From contig NZ_APND01000001.1 in NCBI RefSeq assembly GCF_040361215.1, forward strand, positions 372,001 to 436,000: 64,000 bases of DNA, written 5' to 3'. Positions 18,243 through 28,118 of the stretch are shown here, in pieces; position 1 is the first letter of the stretch, and each line of letters starts with the position of its first letter. This DNA is from Salinisphaera dokdonensis. GTDB lineage: Bacteria; Pseudomonadota; Gammaproteobacteria; Nevskiales; Salinisphaeraceae. Made by a program: the position numbers and the translations under genes. Under the pieces are notes generated by a model. The model worked only from the letters and a program-made list of their open reading frames with translations, ran no database searches and was not told the DNA's origin.

Positions 18243-18677
18243 ATGACCGAAGTCTTCTTCTACATCCTGGAAGACGAGGCCGCCGACGCGAACATGCGCT
18301 TTGCCTGTCGTCTGACCGAAAAGGCCTACGACGGCGGGCACCGCATTTATCTGCATGTCGCCGACGACGCGCAGGCGGACGCACTCGACAAGCTGCTCTG
18401 GCAATTTCGCCAGGGCAGTTTCGTTCCGCATGCGAGCGTCGCAGCGCTGGCCGCCGATGACCATCTCACTCCAGTGGTGATCGGCGCCGGGGCGCCCCCG
18501 GCCGGCTTCGACGACATACTGATCAACGTCGGCGGAGATGTCGGCGGGTTCTTCTCGCGCTTCGCCCGGCATAACGAGATCGTCGCACCCGCCGATGTCG
18601 ACAGCGCCCGTTCGCGGTATCGTTTCTACAAGGATCGCGGTTACACGCTGACCACGCACAAGATTGCGGCCGGTTAA
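18243..18677 (+). CDS. holC: DNA polymerase III subunit chi
   Basis: This 144-residue protein links the clamp loader (through psi) to SSB on the lagging strand. The pattern FFYILEDEAADANMRFACRLTEKAY, then DKLLWQFRQGSFVPHA near 50 and DRGYTLTTHKI at the C-terminus, is typical of HolC. It starts 13 bases after pepA and precedes valS, the standard order in this class. Confidence 0.92.
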   Translation: MTEVFFYILEDEAADANMRFACRLTEKAYDGGHRIYLHVADDAQADALDKLLWQFRQGSFVPHASVAALAADDHLTPVVIGAGAPPAGFDDILINVGGDVGGFFSRFARHNEIVAPADVDSARSRYRFYKDRGYTLTTHKIAAG

Positions 18678-18740
18678 CGCGCGCCTGCTTCATTTTTAAC
18701 GAACGACAGGCCCGGGATTCGGGCTGAAAGGCTTTTTCTG

Positions 18741-21692
18741 ATGGCCGAGCTGGACAAGACCTTCGACCCCCATACCATCGAAGCGCGCTGGTACCCCGTA
18801 TGGGAGGAGCGCGGCTATTTCGCGCCGGATTTCGACGCCCCGGGCGACCCCTACTGCATCATGCTGCCACCGCCGAACGTCACCGGCAGCCTGCATATGG
18901 GCCATGCCTTCCAGCACACGCTGATGGACGCGTTGACACGCTATCACCGCATGAACGGCCAGCCCACACTCTGGCAGCCGGGCACCGACCATGCCGGCAT
19001 CGCCACCCAGATGCTCGTCGAGCGCAAGGTCGACGCCGAGGGCGAGTCGCGGCATTCGCTCGGTCGCGACGCCTTCACCGATCGCATCTGGGACTGGAAA
19101 GCCGAATCCGGCGGCCATATCACGCGCCAGATGCGGCGCATGGGCACCTCGGTGGACTGGTCGCGCGAACGTTTCACCATGGACGACGGCCTGTCCGAGG
19201 CCGTGCGCGACACGTTAGTCGCGATGTACGACAAGGGCCTGATCTATCGCGGCCAGCGCCTGGTCAACTGGGACCCGGTGCTCAACACCGCGGTTTCCGA
19301 CCTCGAGGTGGAGAACGCCGAAGTCGCCGGCCATATGTGGCACTTCAAGTATCCGCTCGAAGACGGCCAGACCTACGAATACATCGAGAAGAACGACGAC
19401 GGCGAAATCACCCGGCGCGAGACGCGCGACTACATCTCGATTGCCACCACCCGGCCCGAAACCATGCTCGGTGACGGCGCAATTGCCGTACATCCGGACG
19501 ACGAACGCTATGCGCCCATCGTCGGCAAGCGCTGCGAGATCCCGGTCGGCCCCAAGGCGCAGCGGCGCCTGATTCCGATCATCACCGACGAATATCCCGA
19601 CCCGGAATTCGGCTCCGGTGCGGTCAAGATCACCGGCGCCCACGACTTCAATGACTACGAAGTCGCCAAGCGCAATGACATTCCCATGTATCGCCTCATG
19701 GACAGCACCGCGCACCTGCGCGACGACGGCGAAGCCTACGAGCGCGCGGCTGTCCGTGCGGCCGAAATCGTTGCATCCGGCACCACGCCCAGCGCGGCGG
19801 ATGTCGACGCCATCAACCTCGTGCCCGACGAATATCGCGGCCTGGATCGCTTTGAGGCCCGTCGCCAGATCGTCGCAGCGATCGACGCCGACGGCCTGAT
19901 GATCGCGGTCGAGGACAAGGCGATCATGCAGCCCTACGGTGATCGTTCGGGCGACGTGATCGAACCGATGCTGACCAACCAGTGGTTCGTGGACGCGAAG
20001 ACGCTGGCCAAGCCGGCGATCGCAGCGGTCGAGGACGGCCGCATCAAGTTCGTGCCCGGCAACTGGGACAAGACCTATTTCGAATGGATGCGCAACATCC
20101 AGGATTGGTGCATCTCGCGCCAGCTCTGGTGGGGCCATCGCATCCCCGCCTGGTACGACGCGGACGGCAACGTCTATGTCGGCAAGGACGAGGCCGACAC
20201 GCGGGCCCGCAACAATCTCGCCGACGACGTTGCGCTCACCCAGGACGAGGACGTGCTCGATACCTGGTATTCCTCCGGCCTGTGGCCGTTCTCCACCCTC
20301 GGCTGGCCCGAGAACACGCGCGCGCTGGAAACCTTCTACCCGACCAGCGTTTTGGTCACCGGATTCGACATCATCTTCTTCTGGGTCGCCCGGATGATCA
20401 TGATGGGCATGGAATTCATGGGCGACGTGCCCTTCCGCGAAGTCTATGTGCACGGTCTCGTTCGAGACTCCGACGGCGCCAAGATGTCCAAGTCCAAGGG
20501 CAACGTGCTCGATCCGATCGACCTGATCGACGGCATCGGCCTCGAGGATCTGGTCGCCAAGCGCACGGCGAACATGATGCAGCCGCAGAAGGCCAAGGCG
20601 ATCGAGAAGGTCACCCGCAAGGCGTTTCCGGACGGCATCGCCGCCTACGGCACCGACGCGCTGCGCTTCACCTTTGCCGCGCTCGCCTCGCCGGGCCGCG
20701 ATATCCGTTTCGATCTCGGCCGCGTCGAGGGCTATCGCAACTTCTGCAACAAGCTCTGGAACGCCGCGCGTTTTACGCTCATGCAGGTGGGCGACGACTA
20801 TGTGCCAGCCGCCGACAGCGAGATCGAGCTTTCACAGGCCGATCGCTGGATCGTGTCGCATCTGCAGAAGCTCGAAGCCGAAGTCGCGAAACAGTTCGAC
20901 GGCTATCGTTTCGACCTCGCATCGAAAGCAATCCACGATTTCATCTGGCACTACTTCTGCGACTGGTATCTCGAGCTGATCAAACCCGTGCTGTCCGGCG
21001 ACAGCAGCGACGCCCAGAAGGCCGGCACCCGCCGCACCCTGCTGCGTGTGCTGGAAACCACGCTGCGTGTCGCCCATCCGCTGATGCCCTTCATCACCGA
21101 AGAAATCTGGCAGCGCGTCGCGCCCCTGGCGCGCGGTGAAGCACTCGCCGCAGAAGGCGAAAGCATTTCCGTTCAGCCGTTCCCACGTGCAGACGAAGCG
21201 CGTATCGATGCGGCCGCCGAGGCCGAGATCGACTGGCTGCGTGATGTAATAGCCGGCCTGCGCACGATCCGCGGCGAGATGGATATCGCGCCGAGCCAGA
21301 CCATGCCGATCATGGTCGCCAACGTCAGCGACAGCGACCGCGAACGGCTTGCCACCCACCGCGCGGCCATCGACTTCCTCGCCCGGGTCGAATCGATCGA
21401 AGAAGTTACGGCAGACGACGCGCCCGAGGCCGCCACTGCGCTGGTCGGCGAGATGCAGCTGCGCGTGCCGCTGGCCGGACTGATCGACCAGGACGCCGAA
21501 CTCGCCCGCCTGGACAAGCGTATCGCCAAGCTCGAAAAGGACCTGGCCGGCATCCGCGGGCGTCTTTCCAACGAATCGTTCGTCGCCAAGGCGCCGCAGG
21601 ACGTGGTCGACAAGGCCCGCGAACAGCAGGCCAGTGTCGAACGCGAAGCCGCCGAGCTGGCGGAACAACGCCAGCGTATCGCGGCCTTATAG
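18741..21692 (+). CDS. valS: Valyl-tRNA synthetase
   Basis: This 983-residue class I synthetase charges tRNA-Val. The HIGH motif is in PPPNVTGSLHMGHAF near residue 45. The editing (CP1) domain spans about 190-460 with ISIATTRPETMLGD, and KMSKSKGNVLDP near 575 is the KMSKS loop. The anticodon-binding domain follows, and the C-terminal 75 residues form a charged coiled coil (LDKRIAKLEKDLAGIRGRLS). At 983 residues it is about 30 longer than E. coli ValS (951), partly from acidic surface insertions. Confidence 0.97.
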   Translation: MAELDKTFDPHTIEARWYPVWEERGYFAPDFDAPGDPYCIMLPPPNVTGSLHMGHAFQHTLMDALTRYHRMNGQPTLWQPGTDHAGIATQMLVERKVDAEGESRHSLGRDAFTDRIWDWKAESGGHITRQMRRMGTSVDWSRERFTMDDGLSEAVRDTLVAMYDKGLIYRGQRLVNWDPVLNTAVSDLEVENAEVAGHMWHFKYPLEDGQTYEYIEKNDDGEITRRETRDYISIATTRPETMLGDGAIAVHPDDERYAPIVGKRCEIPVGPKAQRRLIPIITDEYPDPEFGSGAVKITGAHDFNDYEVAKRNDIPMYRLMDSTAHLRDDGEAYERAAVRAAEIVASGTTPSAADVDAINLVPDEYRGLDRFEARRQIVAAIDADGLMIAVEDKAIMQPYGDRSGDVIEPMLTNQWFVDAKTLAKPAIAAVEDGRIKFVPGNWDKTYFEWMRNIQDWCISRQLWWGHRIPAWYDADGNVYVGKDEADTRARNNLADDVALTQDEDVLDTWYSSGLWPFSTLGWPENTRALETFYPTSVLVTGFDIIFFWVARMIMMGMEFMGDVPFREVYVHGLVRDSDGAKMSKSKGNVLDPIDLIDGIGLEDLVAKRTANMMQPQKAKAIEKVTRKAFPDGIAAYGTDALRFTFAALASPGRDIRFDLGRVEGYRNFCNKLWNAARFTLMQVGDDYVPAADSEIELSQADRWIVSHLQKLEAEVAKQFDGYRFDLASKAIHDFIWHYFCDWYLELIKPVLSGDSSDAQKAGTRRTLLRVLETTLRVAHPLMPFITEEIWQRVAPLARGEALAAEGESISVQPFPRADEARIDAAAEAEIDWLRDVIAGLRTIRGEMDIAPSQTMPIMVANVSDSDRERLATHRAAIDFLARVESIEEVTADDAPEAATALVGEMQLRVPLAGLIDQDAELARLDKRIAKLEKDLAGIRGRLSNESFVAKAPQDVVDKAREQQASVEREAAELAEQRQRIAAL

Positions 21693-21715
21693 ACAACGAT
21701 CGAGGATAGAACATC

Positions 21716-22252
21716 ATGGCCGCACGACTGCTGATCCTGTTCATCGCCCTGCCGATTCTCGAGCTCTACCTGCTCATCAAGATCGGCGGCGCGATCGGCT
21801 TCTTTCCGACCATTGCGTTGGTGCTTCTCACCGCCGTGATCGGCAGCCAACTGGTTCGCCGTCAGGGCCTCACCGTGCTGTCACGCATTCGCGAGTCGCA
21901 GGCCCGGGGCGAAATGCCGGCGCTGCCCATGCTCGACGGCGCGGCCCTGCTGCTGGCCGGTTTCATGCTGCTCACGCCGGGATTTCTGTCCGACGCACTG
22001 GGCTTTGTGCTGCTCGTACCCGGCCTGCGCCAGAAGATCGCGCGACGGCTTCTCTCCCGCGTGGTGATCATGCAACCGGCAGGCGGCGCCAACGAGCGCT
22101 ATGCCGGCCGCGGCCAGCATTCACGGCCCAACCCGAACGCAGTGATCGAGGGTGACTACGAGCGCGGCAAGAGCGGCGACGGTCAGCGCGATCCGGCCAG
22201 CCCGAACGCCGACGACAACAGCGAACGCACGGGGCGCAACGACGGCGCCTGA
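21716..22252 (+). CDS. fxsA: FxsA family membrane protein
   Basis: This 178-residue protein has an FxsA domain, about 1-130, with three to four membrane segments: LLILFIALPILELYLLIKIG at the start and the conserved LLTPGFLSDALGFVLLVPGLR near 85-105. The polar tail (about 135-178, rich in Asn, Gly and Asp) looks disordered. In E. coli FxsA allows F-excluded phage T7 growth; its normal role is unknown. The last 70 bases overlap the 3' end of the opposite-strand lipase-like gene. Confidence 0.88.
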   Translation: MAARLLILFIALPILELYLLIKIGGAIGFFPTIALVLLTAVIGSQLVRRQGLTVLSRIRESQARGEMPALPMLDGAALLLAGFMLLTPGFLSDALGFVLLVPGLRQKIARRLLSRVVIMQPAGGANERYAGRGQHSRPNPNAVIEGDYERGKSGDGQRDPASPNADDNSERTGRNDGA

Positions 22253-23316
22253 GCCTCTGCCGGCAACGCAGCCAGCGCATAGGGCTTGAGCGCCGGCTCG
22301 GCCATGCCGCGGGTCAGAAAGATCGAGGCGCCGGCCGGCAGGTAGGTCGACGCGTTGATCAGCGCGTCGACCGGGGTCATCCCGTCGGCGACCAATCGCG
22401 TACAGACCCGCTTGCGATCGATACGCTCGGGATCGGCCGCGCCCTCGTTGTCCAGGGCATCGCGCACGAGCGCATAGGCGACCGTGTCGGTGATCATCTG
22501 GATATGCGAAACCGGGCGGAACGGGCAGATTTCCTGCACTGCCGTATTGCTTGCGCCCGCAATCGCCGGCGAGGGATTGAGCGCGCTGGTGACCACGATT
22601 TCGTCGGTGAAACTGTAGATGCTGCTGTAATCCGGCCCGGCCGGCGTTTCGTCGCCATTATTCAGCGCGGCCAGAAACAATGAACCGGGGCGCTGCTGGG
22701 CGACCGACTCGGTACAGCCCTTGAGCTGCTGCAGACAGATCGCATCGGCCGCGATCGTGCCATGATTCGATCCCGAGAGCATGATCAGATCATCGAGCTT
22801 GTCGCCGATATCCGGCCAGAAACGAACCGCCCAGCGGGCTTCGAGCGCGCCCTGGCTGTGCGTAATCACATCCACCGCGCCGCCAAAACGTTCGTAGAGT
22901 TCACGCACCGCGTACACCACGTATTCGCTGGAGACCTGGGCATCAGCCAGGGCGCGCATCGGCAGACGCACAGTACAAACGCTGTAGTCATCGGCAGTCA
23001 GTACCGGCACATAGGTTTGATCCCAGCTCTCGCTGGCCGTGAGTCCCGTGCCGTGCACGAGCAGCACCGCCCCGTCGCGACTACCCGCGTCGTTGCATGC
23101 CAGCGCTTCGGCCAGCAACGCCGGATCTACACTGAGCCCCGGCCCCGGCCCCGGCGCGGCGACCGCGGCTTCCATGATCGCCGCCGCATCGGTCGCCGTG
23201 TCTTCTTGCGACGGCGCGGCGTGGGCGACCATCGTCAGGCCCATGACCCCGACTACAACCACGGCCACCGCCGCCCGTCGCGCCACTCGACCCGCTGCCC
23301 ATCGCATGACCGCCAT
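22183..23316 (-). CDS. Secreted alpha/beta-hydrolase, CalB-like lipase/esterase
   Basis: This 377-residue protein has a twin-arginine-like basic start (MRWAAGRVARR), a hydrophobic core and an AHA signal-peptidase site near residue 34. VLLVHGTGLTASESWDQTYVP near 85 gives the oxyanion region and THSQGALEARWAVRFWP near 155 the nucleophile elbow with Ser in HSQGA. This resembles fungal lipase B-type enzymes more than the common bacterial lipase families. Asp in YSFTDEIV and His in VSHIQMI are plausible partners. Cysteines at about 74, 117, 196, 203 and 266 suggest disulfides. The stop lies inside fxsA on the other strand. Confidence 0.8.
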   Translation of the reverse strand: MAVMRWAAGRVARRAAVAVVVVGVMGLTMVAHAAPSQEDTATDAAAIMEAAVAAPGPGPGLSVDPALLAEALACNDAGSRDGAVLLVHGTGLTASESWDQTYVPVLTADDYSVCTVRLPMRALADAQVSSEYVVYAVRELYERFGGAVDVITHSQGALEARWAVRFWPDIGDKLDDLIMLSGSNHGTIAADAICLQQLKGCTESVAQQRPGSLFLAALNNGDETPAGPDYSSIYSFTDEIVVTSALNPSPAIAGASNTAVQEICPFRPVSHIQMITDTVAYALVRDALDNEGAADPERIDRKRVCTRLVADGMTPVDALINASTYLPAGASIFLTRGMAEPALKPYALAALPAEAQAPSLRPVRSLLSSAFGLAGSR

Positions 23317-23356
23317 AATCCATCTCCCCGAACCGTGCCCGGCCCGCTCTTATTTT

Positions 23357-23422
23357 CGGTAATCTATATTTTCATATTACCGGCGACCCCCGAAGTGTCA
23401 ACGTGCGCGCGCATTCGGTAAT
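23357..23422. promoter_or_regulatory. Repeated CGGTAAT sites in a divergent promoter region
   Basis: CGGTAAT (23357-23363) and ATTACCG (23376-23382) form an inverted repeat with a 12-base AT-rich spacer containing TATATTTT. A third CGGTAATCT copy starts at 23416. They lie in the 147-base gap between the divergent lipase and MoxR genes, so a shared operator is plausible. The binding protein is unknown. Confidence 0.4.
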
Positions 23423-23463
23423 CTGGCGCTCAGCATGTCCCGTCCTAGCCGTGATACCCGCCC

Positions 23464-24417
<954 letters not shown>

Positions 24418-24557
24418 CGCACGCGGGCCAAAACCAGCCCGTATCTGCAAACAAACCAGGGCCTTTCAGTACGGTCGCGTCGGTTCGTGATCGAGGGGAG
24501 TTTCTTGCACGAATTGCTGTACAACCTGTGCCGCGAACGAAGCCGGCATCTTCCGCC

Positions 24558-25520
24558 ATGCCGACAATGAGCCTGCGCGGACGCGCCCGCGACGCCCGCG
24601 CGCGGTTCATTGATCGCCGCACGCCGGTTCGGGGCCTGCCGCTCGCGGTATCGCGGCGTCGCCTGTATATCCTGCCCACGCGCAGCGGCGCGCTGTTCGC
24701 CCTGCTGCTGACCGTGATGCTGCTGGGCGCGACCAACTACGAGAACAGCCTCGCCTTCGCGCTCACCTTCTGGCTTGGCGCGGTCGCGCTGGTCTCGATG
24801 CACCATGCCCACGCCAATCTCGTCGGCGTACAGATCACCGGTGTGCACGCCGTGCCGGTGTTCGCTGCCGATACCGCGCGCTTCGAGATCAGCCTGAACC
24901 ACGTCACCGGCCGCGCGCGGCGTGCCCTGCGCATCAGCGCGGACGGCGCAGACGCTAGCGTGTGCGTGGATATCGGCCCGGGTGAGACGCAGACGGTGAC
25001 GATCGCCTGCAAAACGGGACAACGCGGACGGCTGCGTTGTCCCCGGCTGCGCCTCGAAAGCGTCTACCCGATCGGCCTGTTCCGCGCCTGGAGCTGGCTG
25101 CAGCCGGATGTGCAGACGCTGGTTTATCCGAAGAGCGCCGGACGTGACCGCCTGCCGGCACGCGCCGGCGGCGACCAGCCGGCTGAACAGCTCACGGCCC
25201 GAGGTGACGAGGATTTTCTAGGCCATCGCCCGTATATCGCCGGTGATTCGCCGCGCCGTATCGACTGGAAAGCCAGCGCGCGTAGCGACGATCTCCTCGT
25301 GCGCGAATACGCGGAGCGCCGCAGCCAGACACTCTGGCTCGACGAGACACTTGCCGGCGCGGGCGATCGCGAAGCGCGCCTGTCGCAGCTCACCCGCTGG
25401 GTACTGCTCGCCGACCGTGCCAGCCTGGCCTACGGCCTGCGCGTCAACGACGAACGCATCGGCCCAGACAGCTCTCCGGCCCACCGGCTGGCCTGTCTGC
25501 GCGCGTTGGCGCTGGCATGA
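24558..25520 (+). CDS. DUF58 domain-containing membrane protein
   Basis: This protein of about 320 residues has two membrane segments near residues 35-75 (ALFALLLTVMLLGATNY). A DUF58 core follows with GHRPYIAGDSPRRIDWKASARSDDLLVREY near 220-250. The start is uncertain: ATG at 24558 is used, GTG at 24528 and ATG at 24567 are alternatives, and none has a strong ribosome site. The stop overlaps the next gene as ATGA, so it is coupled to the transglutaminase gene. Confidence 0.87.
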   Translation: MPTMSLRGRARDARARFIDRRTPVRGLPLAVSRRRLYILPTRSGALFALLLTVMLLGATNYENSLAFALTFWLGAVALVSMHHAHANLVGVQITGVHAVPVFAADTARFEISLNHVTGRARRALRISADGADASVCVDIGPGETQTVTIACKTGQRGRLRCPRLRLESVYPIGLFRAWSWLQPDVQTLVYPKSAGRDRLPARAGGDQPAEQLTARGDEDFLGHRPYIAGDSPRRIDWKASARSDDLLVREYAERRSQTLWLDETLAGAGDREARLSQLTRWVLLADRASLAYGLRVNDERIGPDSSPAHRLACLRALALA

Positions 25521-27526
25521 GTCGCGCAAGCGACATACCGGATGGCCCGGACGACAGCCAGCGGCTGCGGCTGGTCGTATGCCTGAGCCTGATCGCCATT
25601 CCGCACGCGCTCCACTTGCCGCTGTGGGTGCTGGGCCTCGCGGTGCCGATCATCATCTGGCAGTTCATCTCTGCATCCCGCGGCTGGCCGCTGCCCGGTC
25701 GGCTGGTGCGCTTCACGCTCGCCGCGGCCGCCTTCACGGCCGTATTCGTCGGCTTCGGGCGGGTGAACGGTCAGGAGGCGGGCGTATCGTTGCTGGTGCT
25801 TCTGCTCGCGCTCAAGCTCTGCGAGATCCGCAGCCATCGCGATGCGATGGTGTTCCTGTCGCTGACCTGTTTTCTGCTCGTCACCCAATTTCTGTTTTCC
25901 CAGAGCCTGGCGATGGCGGTGTATCTGGTGGTCGGCACCTGGGTGATTGTTGCCGCCTTTGTGGATATCGGCAGCGGCGGGCCGCCGCGGGCCACGCTCG
26001 CCGAAAGTGCGCGCCTGCTGGCCCAGGCATTGCCGATCGCTGCCCTGCTGTTCGTGCTGTTCCCGCGTATTCCCGGGCCGATCTGGGGCCTGCCGTCGGA
26101 TGCCGGCGCGCGTGCGACCAGCGGGCTGTCAGAGAACATGTCGCCGGGCAGCATCACCAATCTCGCCTTATCCGGCGGCGTCGCGCTGCGCGCCCGGTTC
26201 GATGACGACATACCGCCGCCGGCCGAACGCTATTGGCGCGGGCCCGTGCTCTGGGATTTCGACGGCCGCACCTGGTCGATCAACCAGGCCAACGAACGCC
26301 TGCCGGACGCCAACCTCGACGCCGCCAACGGGCGCCGATGGCGGGTTGATATCACCCTGGAGCCGACCCGTCACGACTGGCTGATCGCGCTCGACGTGCC
26401 GGTCGGCGCCGACCGACCGACCACGCGCAGCGCCGGGGCGACGCTTACTGCGCGTGACGATATCGATCAGCGTATCCGCTACCGGGCGACCTCGATCAGC
26501 GGTGGCATGCTCGACGGCGAACTCGCCTACACCACCCGTCGACGCGCGCTCCTGCTGCCGGTAGACGGCAATGACAGGGCCCGCGCGCTGGCGCGACGCT
26601 GGCGCGCCCAGGGTCTCGATCCTGCCCAGGTCGTCGACGCGGCGCTCACGCGCTTTCGCCAGCAGCCTTTTCACTACACGCTGACGCCCCCGGCGACCCG
26701 TCGAGATAGCAGCATCGACGATTTCCTGTTCGAATCGCTCGCCGGTTTCTGCGAACACTATGCTGGCGCCTTCACTTTTCTCATGCGCGCGGCCGGCGTG
26801 CCGGCGCGGGTCGTGACCGGCTATCAGGGCGCTGAAAAGGCCACCGTCGGCGACTACTGGGTGGTGCGTAATTCCGATGCCCATGCGTGGGCCGAGGTGT
26901 GGCTCAAAGGTCGCGGTTGGGTACGGATCGACCCGACCGCTGCGGTCGCGCCGGGGCGTATCGAATCCGGTGTCGCGGCCTCGATCGCCGATCGCGATGC
27001 CCTGCCCTATATGGCCCGCGGCGGCGGCGATGCCTGGTATCGCGTGCAGATGCTCTGGGATGGCATCAACGCCGGTTGGAACCGCTGGTTTCTCGCCTAC
27101 GGGCCGGGCCTGCAACAACGCGTGCTCGACATGCTCGGCCTCGGCGGCGGCTGGGGTAAGGCGTTGCTCGCGCTGACCGTGGGCGTGGTCGGCCTGCTTA
27201 CGCTGGTCTCGGTCGGCATCGCCTGGCGACTGCGCAAGGTTGCCGACGCCGACCCGGTGGTACGCGCCTGGCGGCAGGTCTGTGTACGCCTGGCCACGAT
27301 CGGTTATCCGCGCGGGCCCAGCGAAGGACCGCGCGCCTACGGTGAACGTGTGGCGGCCTTGCGGCCCGACCTGGCCGGCGCGATCGACGACCTCACGAGC
27401 CGCTATGTGCGGTTACGCTATGGGCATAGCACCGTCGATCAGCGCGGCCTGCGCCTTGAATTCATGGCGCGAGCCCGCGCTTTTCGCCCGCGTCGCCACG
27501 CACGACGCCGTCACGCCACGGAGTAG
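25517..27526 (+). CDS. Membrane transglutaminase-like protein (DUF3488 / TgpA family)
   Basis: This 669-residue protein has an N-terminal membrane bundle (DUF3488, about 15-200) and a periplasmic transglutaminase-like core. The likely triad is Cys412 (FCEHYAGAF), His456 (DAHAWAEV) and Asp472 (RIDPTAAV). Another membrane segment follows near 550-570 and then a DUF4129-like tail (VRLRYGHSTVDQRGL). Pseudomonas TgpA, of the same design and also beside DUF58 and MoxR genes, has transglutaminase activity and is essential. The Cys-His-Asp set here suggests activity; the substrate is unknown. Confidence 0.9.
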   Translation: MSRASDIPDGPDDSQRLRLVVCLSLIAIPHALHLPLWVLGLAVPIIIWQFISASRGWPLPGRLVRFTLAAAAFTAVFVGFGRVNGQEAGVSLLVLLLALKLCEIRSHRDAMVFLSLTCFLLVTQFLFSQSLAMAVYLVVGTWVIVAAFVDIGSGGPPRATLAESARLLAQALPIAALLFVLFPRIPGPIWGLPSDAGARATSGLSENMSPGSITNLALSGGVALRARFDDDIPPPAERYWRGPVLWDFDGRTWSINQANERLPDANLDAANGRRWRVDITLEPTRHDWLIALDVPVGADRPTTRSAGATLTARDDIDQRIRYRATSISGGMLDGELAYTTRRRALLLPVDGNDRARALARRWRAQGLDPAQVVDAALTRFRQQPFHYTLTPPATRRDSSIDDFLFESLAGFCEHYAGAFTFLMRAAGVPARVVTGYQGAEKATVGDYWVVRNSDAHAWAEVWLKGRGWVRIDPTAAVAPGRIESGVAASIADRDALPYMARGGGDAWYRVQMLWDGINAGWNRWFLAYGPGLQQRVLDMLGLGGGWGKALLALTVGVVGLLTLVSVGIAWRLRKVADADPVVRAWRQVCVRLATIGYPRGPSEGPRAYGERVAALRPDLAGAIDDLTSRYVRLRYGHSTVDQRGLRLEFMARARAFRPRRHARRRHATE

Positions 27527-27529
27527 ACC

Positions 27530-28102
27530 ATGACCGATCCCCGCCGTTTCTGCCCTATCTGCGCGAGCGCACTCGAACAGCGCGAGATCAACGGCTTCGA
27601 ACGCCCGATCTGTTCCGACCCGGGCTGCGGCTTCGTATTCTGGGACAACCCGATTCCGGTCGTGGCCGGCATCGTCGAACATGAAGGCAAGCTGGTGTTC
27701 GCACGCAACGCGCTCTGGCCCGTGGGCATGTACGGCCTGGTCACCGGCTTTCTGGAACCGCGCGAAACGCCGGAGGACGGTGTCGTGCGCGAGGTCGCCG
27801 AGGAGCTGGGGATCGACACGCGGATTACCACCTTCGTCGGCGCCTACGGCTTCGCCCGCAAGAACCAGCTGCTGCTGGCTTATCACCTCGTCGGCGAGGG
27901 CGAAATCACGCTCGATCCGGAGCTGGTCGACTATTTTCATGTCGAGAAGGCCGCCGCCGAATATTGGCCGGGCGGCACAGGGCTTGCGGTACGCGACTGG
28001 CTGCGCAGCCAGGGTTTTGATCCGCAGCCACGCGAGCTTCCCGAAGCCGTACAGCAATGGATGAAGGCGCCGCCGCGCGACGACAGCCAGATCAGCGGCT
28101 AG
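27530..28102 (+). CDS. NUDIX hydrolase with N-terminal zinc ribbon
   Basis: This 190-residue protein has a zinc ribbon from Cys8, Cys11, Cys28 and Cys33. A complete Nudix box starts at GFLEPRETPEDGVVREVAEE, followed by LGI (GX5EX7REUXEEXGU pattern). The zinc ribbon plus Nudix layout recalls NADH pyrophosphatase (NudC), but the NudC SQPWPFPxS motif is absent, so the substrate is open. It starts three bases after the transglutaminase stop and is probably cotranscribed. Confidence 0.88.
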   Translation: MTDPRRFCPICASALEQREINGFERPICSDPGCGFVFWDNPIPVVAGIVEHEGKLVFARNALWPVGMYGLVTGFLEPRETPEDGVVREVAEELGIDTRITTFVGAYGFARKNQLLLAYHLVGEGEITLDPELVDYFHVEKAAAEYWPGGTGLAVRDWLRSQGFDPQPRELPEAVQQWMKAPPRDDSQISG

Positions 28103-28118
28103 CCTTTGTCGGGCGCGT

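Noticed and set aside
19215..20453. 412-codon open frame antisense to valS
   Set aside because: Shadow of valS, whose HIGH and KMSKS motifs are intact on the plus strand.
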